From positions 5,607,001 through 5,671,000 of the forward strand of contig NZ_CP067396.1 in the NCBI RefSeq assembly GCF_023617245.1: 64,000 nt of DNA, in the 5' to 3' direction. The position numbers were made by a program, and so were the translations under genes. The DNA comes from Lysobacter enzymogenes (GTDB lineage Bacteria; Pseudomonadota; Gammaproteobacteria; Xanthomonadales; Xanthomonadaceae). The notes under the pieces are model-generated. The model was not told the origin of the DNA and searched no databases. It saw nothing but the letters and a program-made list of their open reading frames with translations. Positions 34,690 to 41,528 of the stretch are shown one piece after another (within the stretch, counting starts at the first letter, position 1; each line of letters opens with the position of its first letter).

Positions 34690-36623
34690 CGCATGAATCG
34701 GCTGGAGATGACCCGGCGCCCCGGGCGCGGGCCAGAAACAAAACGGCCGCCCGAAGGGGCGGCCGTGGGGATAGGTAAAGCGGTGGGTGCGGGAGGCGCG
34801 GTTGACGCCGGCACGCCCAGCGCCCGCTCCATCTCGCGCCAATGGCGCTCTTCGAATCGATCGACGCCGGCCTGCATCGCCGCGGCGCGCGCCATGACGT
34901 AGCAGTCCAGCGCTTCGTTGCGGTCTCGGCGCTTCTCCCACACGCGCTGGGGATAGCCGTGCCGATCCCGCCGGGTAATCAGGTGTTCGGCCGTCAGCTG
35001 CTGGAGGAACTCGCCGTCGATCTTGGGCAGGTGGACATAGCCGGCCGGAAAGCTGGGTTGGCCGTCCGGTCCGATCTCGATCGACAAGCGCAGCGCGTTG
35101 TACAACTCCAGCTTGGCGATGCCGCCGGCCACGGCGAACAGCTTCAGCCCGCGCCGTAGGCGCTTGCCCGGAATGCTCACGTCGACCGCAGTGGGGATGC
35201 CGATCAAGGCGGCGCCGCTACCGACGCCCTTCATCGGCAGCAACCGCGGATCGTGCGCGTCGCGCGCGAAGGCATACGCCTCTTGCGTGGCGTAGCCGGT
35301 ATCCAAACCAAGACGGGTCAGCGGCAGCAGCGCGCCGGAGTCATGCGTCCACTGCTCGCGCAACACCCCGGCCAACTCGGACCAGACCGCGGCACGCGCG
35401 GTGTCGCCCATCAGCACCCGGTGCTCGACCAGCCACGCCTCGCGCTCACGCCCGAAGGCCCAGACGGAGACTTCGATGCGGTCTTTCTGTACGTCGGCTC
35501 CGCCGGCCAGCAGAAGACCGCCGGCCGGCACGGTGCCGATCCGGTAGTCCTCGCGCCGCTCCAGCAAACGCTCCCAATCCGGGGCTTCGCCTTCCTCTTC
35601 CCAGGTCTCGCCCAGTTCGGTGTTCTTGAACGCCTTGAGCGCGGTCGCCGAACCCTGCGCCGCTTCCCACGCCGCGGCGATGTCGGCCCAGCTGCGCCAA
35701 CCGACCGGCGAGTACAGCGACGACAGGTGGTAGCCGGCGGTCTTGCCGCGGTTCTGCGATGCCGTCGCGATCCACTGGCCGGCCGCGAGCATCGCCGTCT
35801 TGTGGTGCTCGCCGATCGGCTGCTCGCAGGACTCGCAGATGTAGCGTGTCGAGCGCGGGTCGCCCCAGGTCCAGCGCAGCTGCTCGAACCGCAGCCATTG
35901 CGCGTGGGCGCAGTGCGGGCACGGCACGAAGAAGCGGCGCTGGTCTGAGGCCAGGTACTCGCGTTCGATGGTTGAAGCGCCGGCAATCGTCGGCGTCGAC
36001 ACCAGCAGAATCTTGCGGCGCGTGAAGGTTCGGGTGCGGGCCTCGGCCAGCGCGACCGCATCGCCCTCGCCTTCCACGTCGCGCGGATAGCCGTCCACTT
36101 CGTCCAGGAACAGATAGCGCACCGGCATCGAGCGCAGGCCGACCGCGCTGTTGGCGCCGGTCAGCACCAGTACGCCGCCGCGGAACTCCTTGGCGAGAAT
36201 CGTGTTGCCCGAATCCCGCGCGCGCGAGGGCGCGATTCGCTCGCGCAGCGAGGGTGATTCCTCGATCAGCGGATCGACGCGCTGCTTCGAATTGCGCTTG
36301 GCCATCTCGACCGTGGGCGCCACGGCCATCATCGGCCCTGGCGCACAGGCGATGACGTAGCCGATCCAGTTGTTGCCGCACTCGGTGCCGCCGACCTGCG
36401 CGCCCTTCATGAACACGACACGCTCGGTCGCCGAGGCCGGCGACAGGTCGTTCATGATGTCGCGCAGGTACGGCGTTCGCGCAGTGCGCCAGCGCCCCGG
36501 CTCAGACGACGAGGTGCTCGACAGCACGCGGTCGCGGTCGGCCCAATCCGAAACGTCCAGGAAGGGATCGGGCGTCAGACCGTCGCGCCACGCGCGCGCG
36601 ACATCGTCAAAGCCGTCGTACAA
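34686..36623 (-). CDS. terL: Terminase large subunit (GpA-like)
   Basis: The 645-residue protein starts at TTG 36623, six bases after a GGAGTGATCG stretch at the end of terS. It has the deviant Walker A FMKGAQVGGTECGNNW (residues 71-86) and Walker B VRYLFLDEVDGYP. A zinc-ribbon-like pair CPHCAHAQW...ICESCEQPIG and nuclease-domain acidic residues in GGADVQKDRIEVSVWAF follow. The length matches lambda gpA (641), implying cos-type packaging. It assembles with the small subunit on the procapsid portal. Confidence 0.9.
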   Translation of the reverse strand: MYDGFDDVARAWRDGLTPDPFLDVSDWADRDRVLSSTSSSEPGRWRTARTPYLRDIMNDLSPASATERVVFMKGAQVGGTECGNNWIGYVIACAPGPMMAVAPTVEMAKRNSKQRVDPLIEESPSLRERIAPSRARDSGNTILAKEFRGGVLVLTGANSAVGLRSMPVRYLFLDEVDGYPRDVEGEGDAVALAEARTRTFTRRKILLVSTPTIAGASTIEREYLASDQRRFFVPCPHCAHAQWLRFEQLRWTWGDPRSTRYICESCEQPIGEHHKTAMLAAGQWIATASQNRGKTAGYHLSSLYSPVGWRSWADIAAAWEAAQGSATALKAFKNTELGETWEEEGEAPDWERLLERREDYRIGTVPAGGLLLAGGADVQKDRIEVSVWAFGREREAWLVEHRVLMGDTARAAVWSELAGVLREQWTHDSGALLPLTRLGLDTGYATQEAYAFARDAHDPRLLPMKGVGSGAALIGIPTAVDVSIPGKRLRRGLKLFAVAGGIAKLELYNALRLSIEIGPDGQPSFPAGYVHLPKIDGEFLQQLTAEHLITRRDRHGYPQRVWEKRRDRNEALDCYVMARAAAMQAGVDRFEERHWREMERALGVPASTAPPAPTALPIPTAAPSGGRFVSGPRPGRRVISSRFMR

Positions 36624-36626
36624 CGA

Positions 36627-37166
36627 TCACTCCAGGCGGGCGACGAAGTCCCCGAGTTCGGACAGGTGCTGCCGCACCTCGCGCTCCAGCGCGACGTGCA
36701 TGGCATGCGGGTCGATACCTAACTCGGCGGCGAGCATCGAACTGATGCGCGCGGGCCAGTTCAGCCAGGCATCGCGCTCGGCGCGCGCCAGGGCGAAGAC
36801 CTGGCCGACCGCCTGCTGGCGATCGATCAGCTCCCCGCGCAGCTGCGCGATACGCAGTTTGTGGTGCTGGGCCTTGAGGACTTCGTTGGCGGTCCGGGCT
36901 TGGGCGTAGCTATTGCCCCCGCTTGGGCCACCGGTCGGGCCGGGGCCCGCGTCCTCTATGGTCATAGGTGCAGCGCGCGAGCGCGCCGCAGGGCGCGGCA
37001 CCGGCGCCTGCGCCGACGTCGTGTTCACCGCCCATTCGGCGTCGGCGCGCGTCGGGTCGATGGTGCCGTCCGCCAGCGCGGTAATCCGGCCGGTAGCGAT
37101 GGCTTTACGAACGGCGGTGTCCGAGACGCCGCGATGGCGCCCGTAGGCGCGAATGCTGATTCCCAC
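36627..37166 (-). CDS. terS: Terminase small subunit
   Basis: The 179-residue protein begins MGISIRAYGRHRGVSDTAVR, an Nu1-type winged-helix DNA-recognition motif (GRITALADGTIDPTRADAEW). A flexible linker follows, then a helical oligomerisation/large-subunit-binding part (RGELIDRQQAVGQVFALARA...LNWPARISSMLAAELGID). It recognises the packaging site, which would be expected in the 120-bp space upstream (37167-37289). Confidence 0.85.
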   Translation of the reverse strand: MGISIRAYGRHRGVSDTAVRKAIATGRITALADGTIDPTRADAEWAVNTTSAQAPVPRPAARSRAAPMTIEDAGPGPTGGPSGGNSYAQARTANEVLKAQHHKLRIAQLRGELIDRQQAVGQVFALARAERDAWLNWPARISSMLAAELGIDPHAMHVALEREVRQHLSELGDFVARLE

Positions 37167-37239
37167 AGGCGGTCACTGGCAAATTCGGGCCTCCGCGACC
37201 GCCGGCCATCGGCGCAGATTAAAAGATTGGAAGAGGGAA

Positions 37240-37268
37240 CACCCCAGCGCCCGGAAGGCGCTGGGGTG
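37240..37268 (-). terminator. GC-rich hairpin after the 37290-37820 gene
   Basis: A perfect 12-bp stem (37240-37251 with 37257-37268, loop CGGAA) lies about 20 bases past the stop of the minus-strand gene. No long U tract follows. The 3' flank, GGGTGTTCCCTCTTCC, is identical to that of the hairpin at 38372-38396. Confidence 0.65.
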
Positions 37269-37289
37269 TGCGCTCTCGCGCGAGTGGGG

Positions 37290-37820
37290 CTAGTTGCGGG
37301 GTTCGTACTCGGCCGCGTCGCGTGCGCGCTGCAGGCTCTTCAACGCCGCGCGCAGGCCCTTCTGGTAGCCGACGTCCTGCACATCCCATACCTCCAGCAA
37401 TTTGACCCGTTGCAGCAACCGGTCCAGTTCATGCACCGGCAGCGCGCTGTACTCCGGCTCGTCGCCCTCAAGATACCGGCCGATGTGCGTCAGCAGCGCG
37501 CGCAGCGTTAGTTCATTAGGGCCGAACTCGTTGGGCATGAGGCGGCGCTTGAACCAGCCGTCGCTGTTCTCGACGGTCAATTCGACCGGCGCCAGTTCGT
37601 ACCCGCAGCCTTCCACCATCCAGATCACGACGTCCGGGTCGCAGCGCCCAACGTGATGCCCTGCGCTTTGCGAGGCCAACAGGTGAGACAGGCCGTAGCA
37701 GCCGTAGAGGGACAGGCTCGCGTCCGTCTTGAACACCGGCACATCCGACATCAGCAACCGCTCGATGCGGTCACCCAAAGCGCGTAGCTCCGCGTACGCC
37801 TTCACTTCCAGTTTGTCCAT
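37290..37820 (-). CDS. Early cassette gene A, hypothetical
   Basis: The ATG at 37820 follows AAGGAGAGCGAC, so the 23-residue upstream extension (which translates the conserved leader) is not used. The 176-residue acidic protein (MDKLEVKAYAELRALGDRIE) contains CYGLSHLLASQSAGHHVG and a C-terminal region VQDVGYQKGLRAALKSLQRA. That YQ-G-x3-A-x3-L pattern recurs in cassette D. No known family. It forms a self-contained unit with its own upstream module and downstream hairpin. Confidence 0.65.
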   Translation of the reverse strand: MDKLEVKAYAELRALGDRIERLLMSDVPVFKTDASLSLYGCYGLSHLLASQSAGHHVGRCDPDVVIWMVEGCGYELAPVELTVENSDGWFKRRLMPNEFGPNELTLRALLTHIGRYLEGDEPEYSALPVHELDRLLQRVKLLEVWDVQDVGYQKGLRAALKSLQRARDAAEYEPRN

Positions 37821-37859
37821 GTCGCTCTCCTTATCGAAGCCGCGTTGTTGCGGCAGCGA

Positions 37860-37932
37860 CATGAACGCTTCACTCGACGGGCCTCGCAAGCACTTCGTTC
37901 GCTGCGCCGCACCGTGGACAGCGCTGAGACAG
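37860..37932 (-). promoter_or_regulatory. Cassette module A: paired CTGTC repeat plus leader
   Basis: Read on the minus strand: CTGTCTCAGCGCTGTCCA (37932-37915), then GCTTG 19 bases before the leader GAAGCGTTCATG (37871-37860). The distance from the start of the repeat to the leader is 61. Confidence 0.7.
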
Positions 37933-37959
37933 CTTCGCCGGCTGCTGGAAGAACGAACA

Positions 37960-37985
37960 CCCCAGCCCCCTCCAGGGGGCTGGGG
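37960..37985 (-). terminator. GC-rich hairpin after cassette gene B
   Basis: An 11-bp perfect stem (37960-37970 with 37975-37985, loop TCCA) lies 13 bases past the stop of gene B. It shares the CCCCAGC stem start and the downstream GTGTTC flank with the hairpins of cassettes A and C. Confidence 0.65.
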
Positions 37986-37998
37986 ACTTCACTCTCCC

Positions 37999-38244
37999 TC
38001 AGCGGTATACGTACTCGCGCAGAATCGTCTCCCAGTCTGGCTCGCGCGGCAGGTCGACGTTGGCCTGATCGCAGAGCATCTTGGTGATGGCCCAAGCGCT
38101 GCGCACCACCTCGCAAACCGCTGCCCGGTCCTCATCCGCAGGGGCCGCATCCTCCTCCTGCCGCAGCAGGTCGTGCAGGTAAACCTCGGCCCAAGCAATG
38201 GGCTCCCTGGCTTGTGAAAATTCACGGCCCGGTACTCGGTGCAT
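37999..38244 (-). CDS. Early cassette gene B, hypothetical
   Basis: The ATG at 38244 follows CAGGAGAAGGAC. The 81-residue acidic protein (MHRVPGREFSQAREPIAWAE) ends in ITKMLCDQANVDLPREPDWE. That segment resembles the C-terminal part of cassette C (LTLLCEHAGVDLDEHQDARV), so B and C are probably diverged paralogues. No membrane or DNA-binding motif is seen. The gene is enclosed by its own module (38281-38353) and hairpin (37960-37985). Confidence 0.62.
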   Translation of the reverse strand: MHRVPGREFSQAREPIAWAEVYLHDLLRQEEDAAPADEDRAAVCEVVRSAWAITKMLCDQANVDLPREPDWETILREYVYR

Positions 38245-38280
38245 GTCCTTCTCCTGTGCGCCACGTCGTTGCGGCATGGA

Positions 38281-38353
38281 CATGAACGCTTCCTTGTCGG
38301 CCTTCATCAAGCGAAACAGCGGCAGTGCGATAGCGCAGACACGAAGTAGACAG
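38281..38353 (-). promoter_or_regulatory. Cassette module B
   Basis: On the minus strand the pair CTGTCTACTTCGTGTCTG (38353-38336; second copy GTGTC) is followed at distance 61 by GAAGCGTTCATG (38292-38281). CGCTTG lies 19 bases before the leader. Confidence 0.65.
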
Positions 38354-38371
38354 GAAACGGAAGAGGGAACA

Positions 38372-38396
38372 CCCCAGCGCCGTTCCGGCGCTGGGG
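38372..38396 (-). terminator. GC-rich hairpin after cassette gene C
   Basis: An 11-bp perfect stem (38372-38382 with 38386-38396, loop TTC) follows gene C. The bases around its left arm (38359-38381) match 37228-37250 next to the cassette A hairpin. Confidence 0.65.
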
Positions 38397-38412
38397 TCTG
38401 TCCTCTCCCGGC

Positions 38413-38676
38413 TTAACGTCGGGGCAAGCTGTCGATCACACTTCGCATCAAAACCCGCGCATCCTGGTGCTCATCCAGATCCACGCCCGCGTGCTCGCAG
38501 AGCAGCGTCAGGATGTCGAGGCATTGTTCCGCCAGAGCCTCGGCCGCGCGCGCCTCGTCGTGGCTGAGGACGAAAACTTCGTCCTCGTCCCCGGCGACCA
38601 TCTCTTCGATGGTGTTTCGGCAGTCGATCAGGTCGATTAGCGTGTTGTGGAATTTGCAGTAAGACATATTGCTCAT
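38413..38676 (-). CDS. Early cassette gene C, hypothetical
   Basis: The ATG at 38676 gives 87 residues (MSNMSYCKFHNTLIDLIDCR) after a GGAAGATCGAC ribosome site; a second ATG three codons on is possible. The protein is acidic and helical, with TIEEMVAGDEDEVFVLSHDE, and the C-terminal segment is shared with cassette B. I recognise no family. The longer frame through the leader and promoter is rejected. Confidence 0.62.
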   Translation of the reverse strand: MSNMSYCKFHNTLIDLIDCRNTIEEMVAGDEDEVFVLSHDEARAAEALAEQCLDILTLLCEHAGVDLDEHQDARVLMRSVIDSLPRR

Positions 38677-38715
38677 GTCGATCTTCCGGTAGTCGCCGCG
38701 TCGTTGCGGCAACGA

Positions 38716-38788
38716 CATGAACGCTTCCTTCCGCGTTGAATCCAAGCAGAACAAGCAGCGCTTGCGTTCGCAGACAGGGTTCTGACAG
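38716..38788 (-). promoter_or_regulatory. Cassette module C
   Basis: On the minus strand CTGTCAGAACCCTGTCTG (38788-38771) precedes GAAGCGTTCATG (38727-38716) by 61 bases, with GCTTGG 19 bases before the leader. The repeat lies in the short space after gene D. Confidence 0.7.
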
Positions 38789-38806
38789 CTTCGGCCTACG
38801 CCGCGC

Positions 38807-39313
38807 CTACTCCGGCAGTTGCCCGAGCGCTTGCTCCAACCCGCTGACCGCGAAGTTGATGCCGTTCTGGTACTCGCTATCGCGTGGCCGCAGCACGGAC
38901 AGCCTTTCAACCACGGAAAGCGCTTGCGCGACCCACTGGCGCGGCGTCAACTCCCGGCGACACTGCAAGTAGTCTTCAATTTGCTGCGCTGCGGTCGCTA
39001 GCGTCGCGGCGACTGTCTCGTTCCTCCGCTTCGGCTTGCGCTTGCGGCGGTTGTAGTCGCCACGCACCCGTCGATGCCAGCTGTCCAGCTCCGCACTCGC
39101 CGCCGCAACACGCGCGCGCAGTTCGACGCCGTCGATTCGGCGCGCGCGGTCAATCCGCGTCCAAGGCGCCAGAAATCGGGTCAAGGCGGCACATCCGTCC
39201 ACGGGGCACGTGCCGTATTCCCAGACCGGTTCCAGATCCGTGGGCGCGACCAGCAGCCACCGTATCGTCCCCGGCAGCGCGCCAAGGGTACGTAGATCGT
39301 GTTCGACGTCCAT
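38807..39313 (-). CDS. Early cassette gene D, hypothetical
   Basis: The 168-residue protein starts at ATG 39313 after ACGGAGGGAAAACCGCG. It has a compact N-terminus with CPVDGCAALTRFLAPWTRID, a strongly basic helix (WHRRVRGDYNRRKRKPKRRN) that could bind nucleic acid, and a C-terminal YQNGINFAVSGLEQALG segment echoing cassette A. Unlike A-C, it lacks an obvious hairpin directly downstream. Confidence 0.62.
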   Translation of the reverse strand: MDVEHDLRTLGALPGTIRWLLVAPTDLEPVWEYGTCPVDGCAALTRFLAPWTRIDRARRIDGVELRARVAAASAELDSWHRRVRGDYNRRKRKPKRRNETVAATLATAAQQIEDYLQCRRELTPRQWVAQALSVVERLSVLRPRDSEYQNGINFAVSGLEQALGQLPE

Positions 39314-39351
39314 CGCGGTTTTCCCTCCGTTGCCGCCCAGCGCGGCGAACG

Positions 39352-39425
39352 CATGAACGCGTCATCCATCGCCGAAGCCAAGCGCCGTCGCGATTCCAGG
39401 CGGTGTTCGGACAGGCAACGGACAG
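39352..39425 (-). promoter_or_regulatory. Cassette module D
   Basis: On the minus strand the repeat is exact: CTGTCCG-TTGC-CTGTCCG (39425-39408). It is followed at distance 62 by GACGCGTTCATG (39363-39352), one base different from the usual leader. Confidence 0.72.
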
Positions 39426-39470
39426 CTTTCAACGCACACGCGGGGCGTTTTCATTGCGCCGACGACGAAG

Positions 39471-39554
39471 CTGTCCGACACCTGTCCGTGAACGAGAACG
39501 AGCGTTCTTCGACGCGAAAACCGCTTGGCTTCCTCGGCGAACGAAGCGTTCATG
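39471..39554 (+). promoter_or_regulatory. Cassette module E (divergent from D)
   Basis: CTGTCCG-ACAC-CTGTCCG at 39471-39488 is followed at distance 72 by GAAGCGTTCATG (39543-39554), with CGCTTGG 19-20 bases before it. Modules D and E are back to back, with only 45 bases between their repeat pairs. Confidence 0.72.
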
Positions 39555-39588
39555 CGTCCACACCAACGCGGCCACGGAGGCCACCACG

Positions 39589-39813
39589 ATGAAGCAGAAC
39601 GACGTGTTCAAAGAATGCCTGACCCAACTCCCCGCACCGGTACTCGCGGACTTCGGCCCTCTGACCGGCGGCGTCCTCAGCACGCTGGCGCAACAGGAAC
39701 TGCAGCGCCGGGCCGCGCTCGCCCTGCAGAACATCCCCGTGGATTGCGTGGTCGACCTGTTGCTGGGCCGCGCGTATCCGAGCAAGACCGTCGCCGATGT
39801 CCTCGCCGAGTGA
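39589..39813 (+). CDS. Early cassette gene E, hypothetical
   Basis: The ATG at 39589 follows GGCCACGGAGGCCACCACG. The 74-residue product (MKQNDVFKECLTQLPAPVLA) is helical, with a conserved-looking end DLLLGRAYPSKTVADVLAE. The leader ATG upstream is out of frame with it, which argues that the leader is regulatory and not coding. It is the first of three coupled genes ending with the DUF3489 protein. Confidence 0.62.
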   Translation: MKQNDVFKECLTQLPAPVLADFGPLTGGVLSTLAQQELQRRAALALQNIPVDCVVDLLLGRAYPSKTVADVLAE

Positions 39814-39988
39814 CGCGGACCTCTGGTTCCTGAAGGCAACGGCGGCGACGGTCCTCGTCGCCGCCGCCAACGGAACCCTCGACCTCAATCGACTGGCGCG
39901 CGACGAACTGATCCGTCGCGGGCTTGACCCCGAAGGCGAATGGGTCGGCCCCAGTCGCGCGCGGGAACTGCACAACCCCAACCCCTAA
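39797..39988 (+). CDS. Small hypothetical protein coupled to cassette gene E
   Basis: The 63-residue product (MSSPSDADLWFLKATAATVL) starts 17 bases inside the end of gene E and ends 14 bases before the DUF3489 gene. It has a hydrophobic-helical centre and a C-terminal LIRRGLDPEGEWVGPSRARE segment common in small phage proteins. Function unknown; expression probably depends on translational coupling. Confidence 0.6.
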   Translation: MSSPSDADLWFLKATAATVLVAAANGTLDLNRLARDELIRRGLDPEGEWVGPSRARELHNPNP

Positions 39989-40002
39989 CTAGGAGAATAC
40001 CC

Positions 40003-40608
40003 ATGAGCAACGTCGAACTCAGCATCAACCAGCGCGCTGTTTTGGAACTGGCCGTGGCCACCGAAGGCCGCATCGAACGCTACCCCACCGGCCTGCTGGG
40101 CGGCGCCCGCACCAGCGTCGTGCGCGGTCTGCTGCGCAACGAGCTGGTCGAGCCGCACGACGCCGGCTACCGCCTGACGGCAGACGGCTACGCGGCCGTC
40201 GGCGTCGAAGCGCCGGCCGACGACGAACAGGGCGACGAGGGCGCCAGCGGCCACGACGCGCCCAGCGAACCCGCGGGCGATACGAACACCGGCCAGAACG
40301 ATGGCGCCGCCGCCGCGCCGGCCGACAGCGTGTCGGCGGCGACCACGCCGCCGGTGAAGCCCAAGCGCACGGCGCGCGGCGACACCAAGATCGCCAAGGT
40401 CGTCGGCCTGCTGACGCGGCCGCAGGGCGCCACCCTCGCGCAGATCATGGCCGCGACCGACTGGCAGCAGCACTCGGTGCGTGGTTTCCTCGCCGGCACG
40501 GTCAAGAAGAAGGGCTATATCGTCACCAACAGTAAGGAAGGCGACGGCGAGCGCGTATATCGAATCGTGACCGAAGGCACCGCTACGCACGGCGACGAGG
40601 AGGAGTGA
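40003..40608 (+). CDS. DUF3489 protein
   Basis: I start at MSNVELSINQRAVLELAVAT (ATG 40003, AGGAGA upstream). The 201-residue protein has an N-terminal winged-helix-like part, an Ala/Asp/Gly-rich linker (about 68-120) and a C-terminal DUF3489 domain: RGDTKIAKVVGLLTRPQGAT followed by LAQIMAATDWQQHSVRGFLA. This domain has a HTH-like shape and is common in phages and integrative elements; its function is unknown. A strong hairpin follows the stop. Confidence 0.75.
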   Translation: MSNVELSINQRAVLELAVATEGRIERYPTGLLGGARTSVVRGLLRNELVEPHDAGYRLTADGYAAVGVEAPADDEQGDEGASGHDAPSEPAGDTNTGQNDGAAAAPADSVSAATTPPVKPKRTARGDTKIAKVVGLLTRPQGATLAQIMAATDWQQHSVRGFLAGTVKKKGYIVTNSKEGDGERVYRIVTEGTATHGDEEE

Positions 40609-40615
40609 AGCACGC

Positions 40616-40643
40616 AGCGAGCCGGGCGAACGCCCGGCTCGCT
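40616..40643 (+). terminator. Hairpin after the DUF3489 gene
   Basis: A perfect 12-bp stem (40616-40627 with 40632-40643, loop GAAC) begins eight bases past the stop. Its right arm ends inside the CTGTC repeat of module F, so termination of one cassette abuts the control element of the next. Confidence 0.7.
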
Positions 40644-40725
40644 GTCTCGTAGCTGTCCAACAATGCGCCGCATCGAAGAACGCTGCGCGTTGCGCTTGAT
40701 CTTATTTCGAGTTGAAGCGTTCATG
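40642..40725 (+). promoter_or_regulatory. Cassette module F
   Basis: CTGTCTC-GTAG-CTGTCCA (40642-40659) is followed at exactly 72 bases by GAAGCGTTCATG (40714-40725), with GCGCTTG about 20 bases before the leader. Confidence 0.72.
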
Positions 40726-40749
40726 GCCTCCCAACCACGGAGACCCACG

Positions 40750-41034
40750 ATGAACAACGCCACCCCGCACGCCGGTCCGGACGAACTGCTCGCAACGCTC
40801 GACGCGCGCCTCCTCGATGCCGTCGAGGACACGTTGTCGAACGACGAAGGCTCGACGGACGCCGAGATGGCGCGGTACCTGATCGATCTTGGGCTGAGCG
40901 AGGCGCAGGCCAAGCGCGCGATCTGCTACCGCGCGCTGTACACCCTCAACCTGTGGGTACACGAATTCACACCGATTCGTTCCAGCATCGCACTGCGCTA
41001 CAACGGCACAACCGGCCAGTTCGAAAGCACCTAA
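40750..41034 (+). CDS. Early cassette gene F, hypothetical
   Basis: The ATG at 40750 follows CACGGAGACCCACG. The 94-residue acidic protein (MNNATPHAGPDELLATLDAR) is helical: TLSNDEGSTDAEMARYLIDL, then LSEAQAKRAICYRALYTLNL. A short strand-like end follows (IALRYNGTTGQFEST). It has its own module upstream and an imperfect GC hairpin (41041-41066) downstream. No family recognised. Confidence 0.62.
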   Translation: MNNATPHAGPDELLATLDARLLDAVEDTLSNDEGSTDAEMARYLIDLGLSEAQAKRAICYRALYTLNLWVHEFTPIRSSIALRYNGTTGQFEST

Positions 41035-41040
41035 GCCGGA

Positions 41041-41066
41041 GGCCGCCGCGCGCTGCGCGGCGGGCC
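41041..41066 (+). terminator. Hairpin after cassette gene F
   Basis: The arms 41041-41051 and 41055-41066 are complementary with one bulge, around a GCT loop. The hairpin lies six bases after the stop codon and directly before the CTGTCCG element of module G. Confidence 0.6.
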
Positions 41067-41069
41067 TGC

Positions 41070-41143
41070 CTGTCCGACCGCTGAGCGGTGTTGCGAGCAC
41101 CGCACGCAAACCCTTGGCTTCTGCCCGGGAGGAAGCGTTCATG
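41070..41143 (+). promoter_or_regulatory. Cassette module G (single repeat)
   Basis: Only one CTGTCCG (41070-41076) is present; the position of the missing partner, 11 bases upstream, lies inside the hairpin. The leader GAAGCGTTCATG (41132-41143) is at the spacing expected for the plus-strand modules, with CCTTGGCTT about 19 bases before it. Confidence 0.6.
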
Positions 41144-41168
41144 GGTTCCCCGAAGCAGGAGACCTACC

Positions 41169-41492
41169 ATGAGCACTACGCTACTACCGCCCTACCAGCT
41201 CCGCATTCGATTTAGTCGAAAGCCAGCGAACTATCGCGCCATGATGCGGGAACTCAGCGGCTACTACGTGGAGCCAGAGTTGGTCTGGGTCATTGAGCGC
41301 AAGACCCTGACCCAGTCCGAGTATCGCGCCTTCGAGCGCGACTTCGCCAAGCCGCAGTCTTGGATCTGGGAACTCAATAGCCGACCCGGCCACTGCATCA
41401 TGGTCGTCGCGCCTCGGATGCCGACGTTGTATGTCCGGGCCGAAGGGACCGACCATGCCTGCTACGTCGGGCTGCCGGCGGACGAAGAGTAA
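41169..41492 (+). CDS. Early cassette gene G, hypothetical
   Basis: The ATG at 41169 follows CAGGAGACCTACC. The 107-residue protein (MSTTLLPPYQLRIRFSRKPA) has a beta-rich pattern with YYVEPELVWVIERKTLTQSE and WIWELNSRPGHCIMVVAPRM. The leader ATG is out of frame. It ends against a GC hairpin (41500-41528) shared with the convergent methyltransferase gene. Function unknown. Confidence 0.62.
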   Translation: MSTTLLPPYQLRIRFSRKPANYRAMMRELSGYYVEPELVWVIERKTLTQSEYRAFERDFAKPQSWIWELNSRPGHCIMVVAPRMPTLYVRAEGTDHACYVGLPADEE

Positions 41493-41499
41493 GCCTCGC

Positions 41500-41528
41500 C
41501 CTGGCGCCGCGCGCTGCGCGGCGTCAGG
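41500..41528. terminator. Bidirectional hairpin between gene G and the C5 methyltransferase
   Basis: The arms 41500-41512 and 41516-41528 pair with one mismatch around a three-base loop. It overlaps the last codons of the minus-strand methyltransferase and follows gene G by seven bases, so it can stop transcription from both sides. Confidence 0.6.

Noticed and set aside
37860..38730. Leader-encoded MSLPQRRG-type N-terminal extensions as real protein starts
   Set aside because: A good ribosome site lies between leader and gene, and the leader is out of frame in cassettes E and G.
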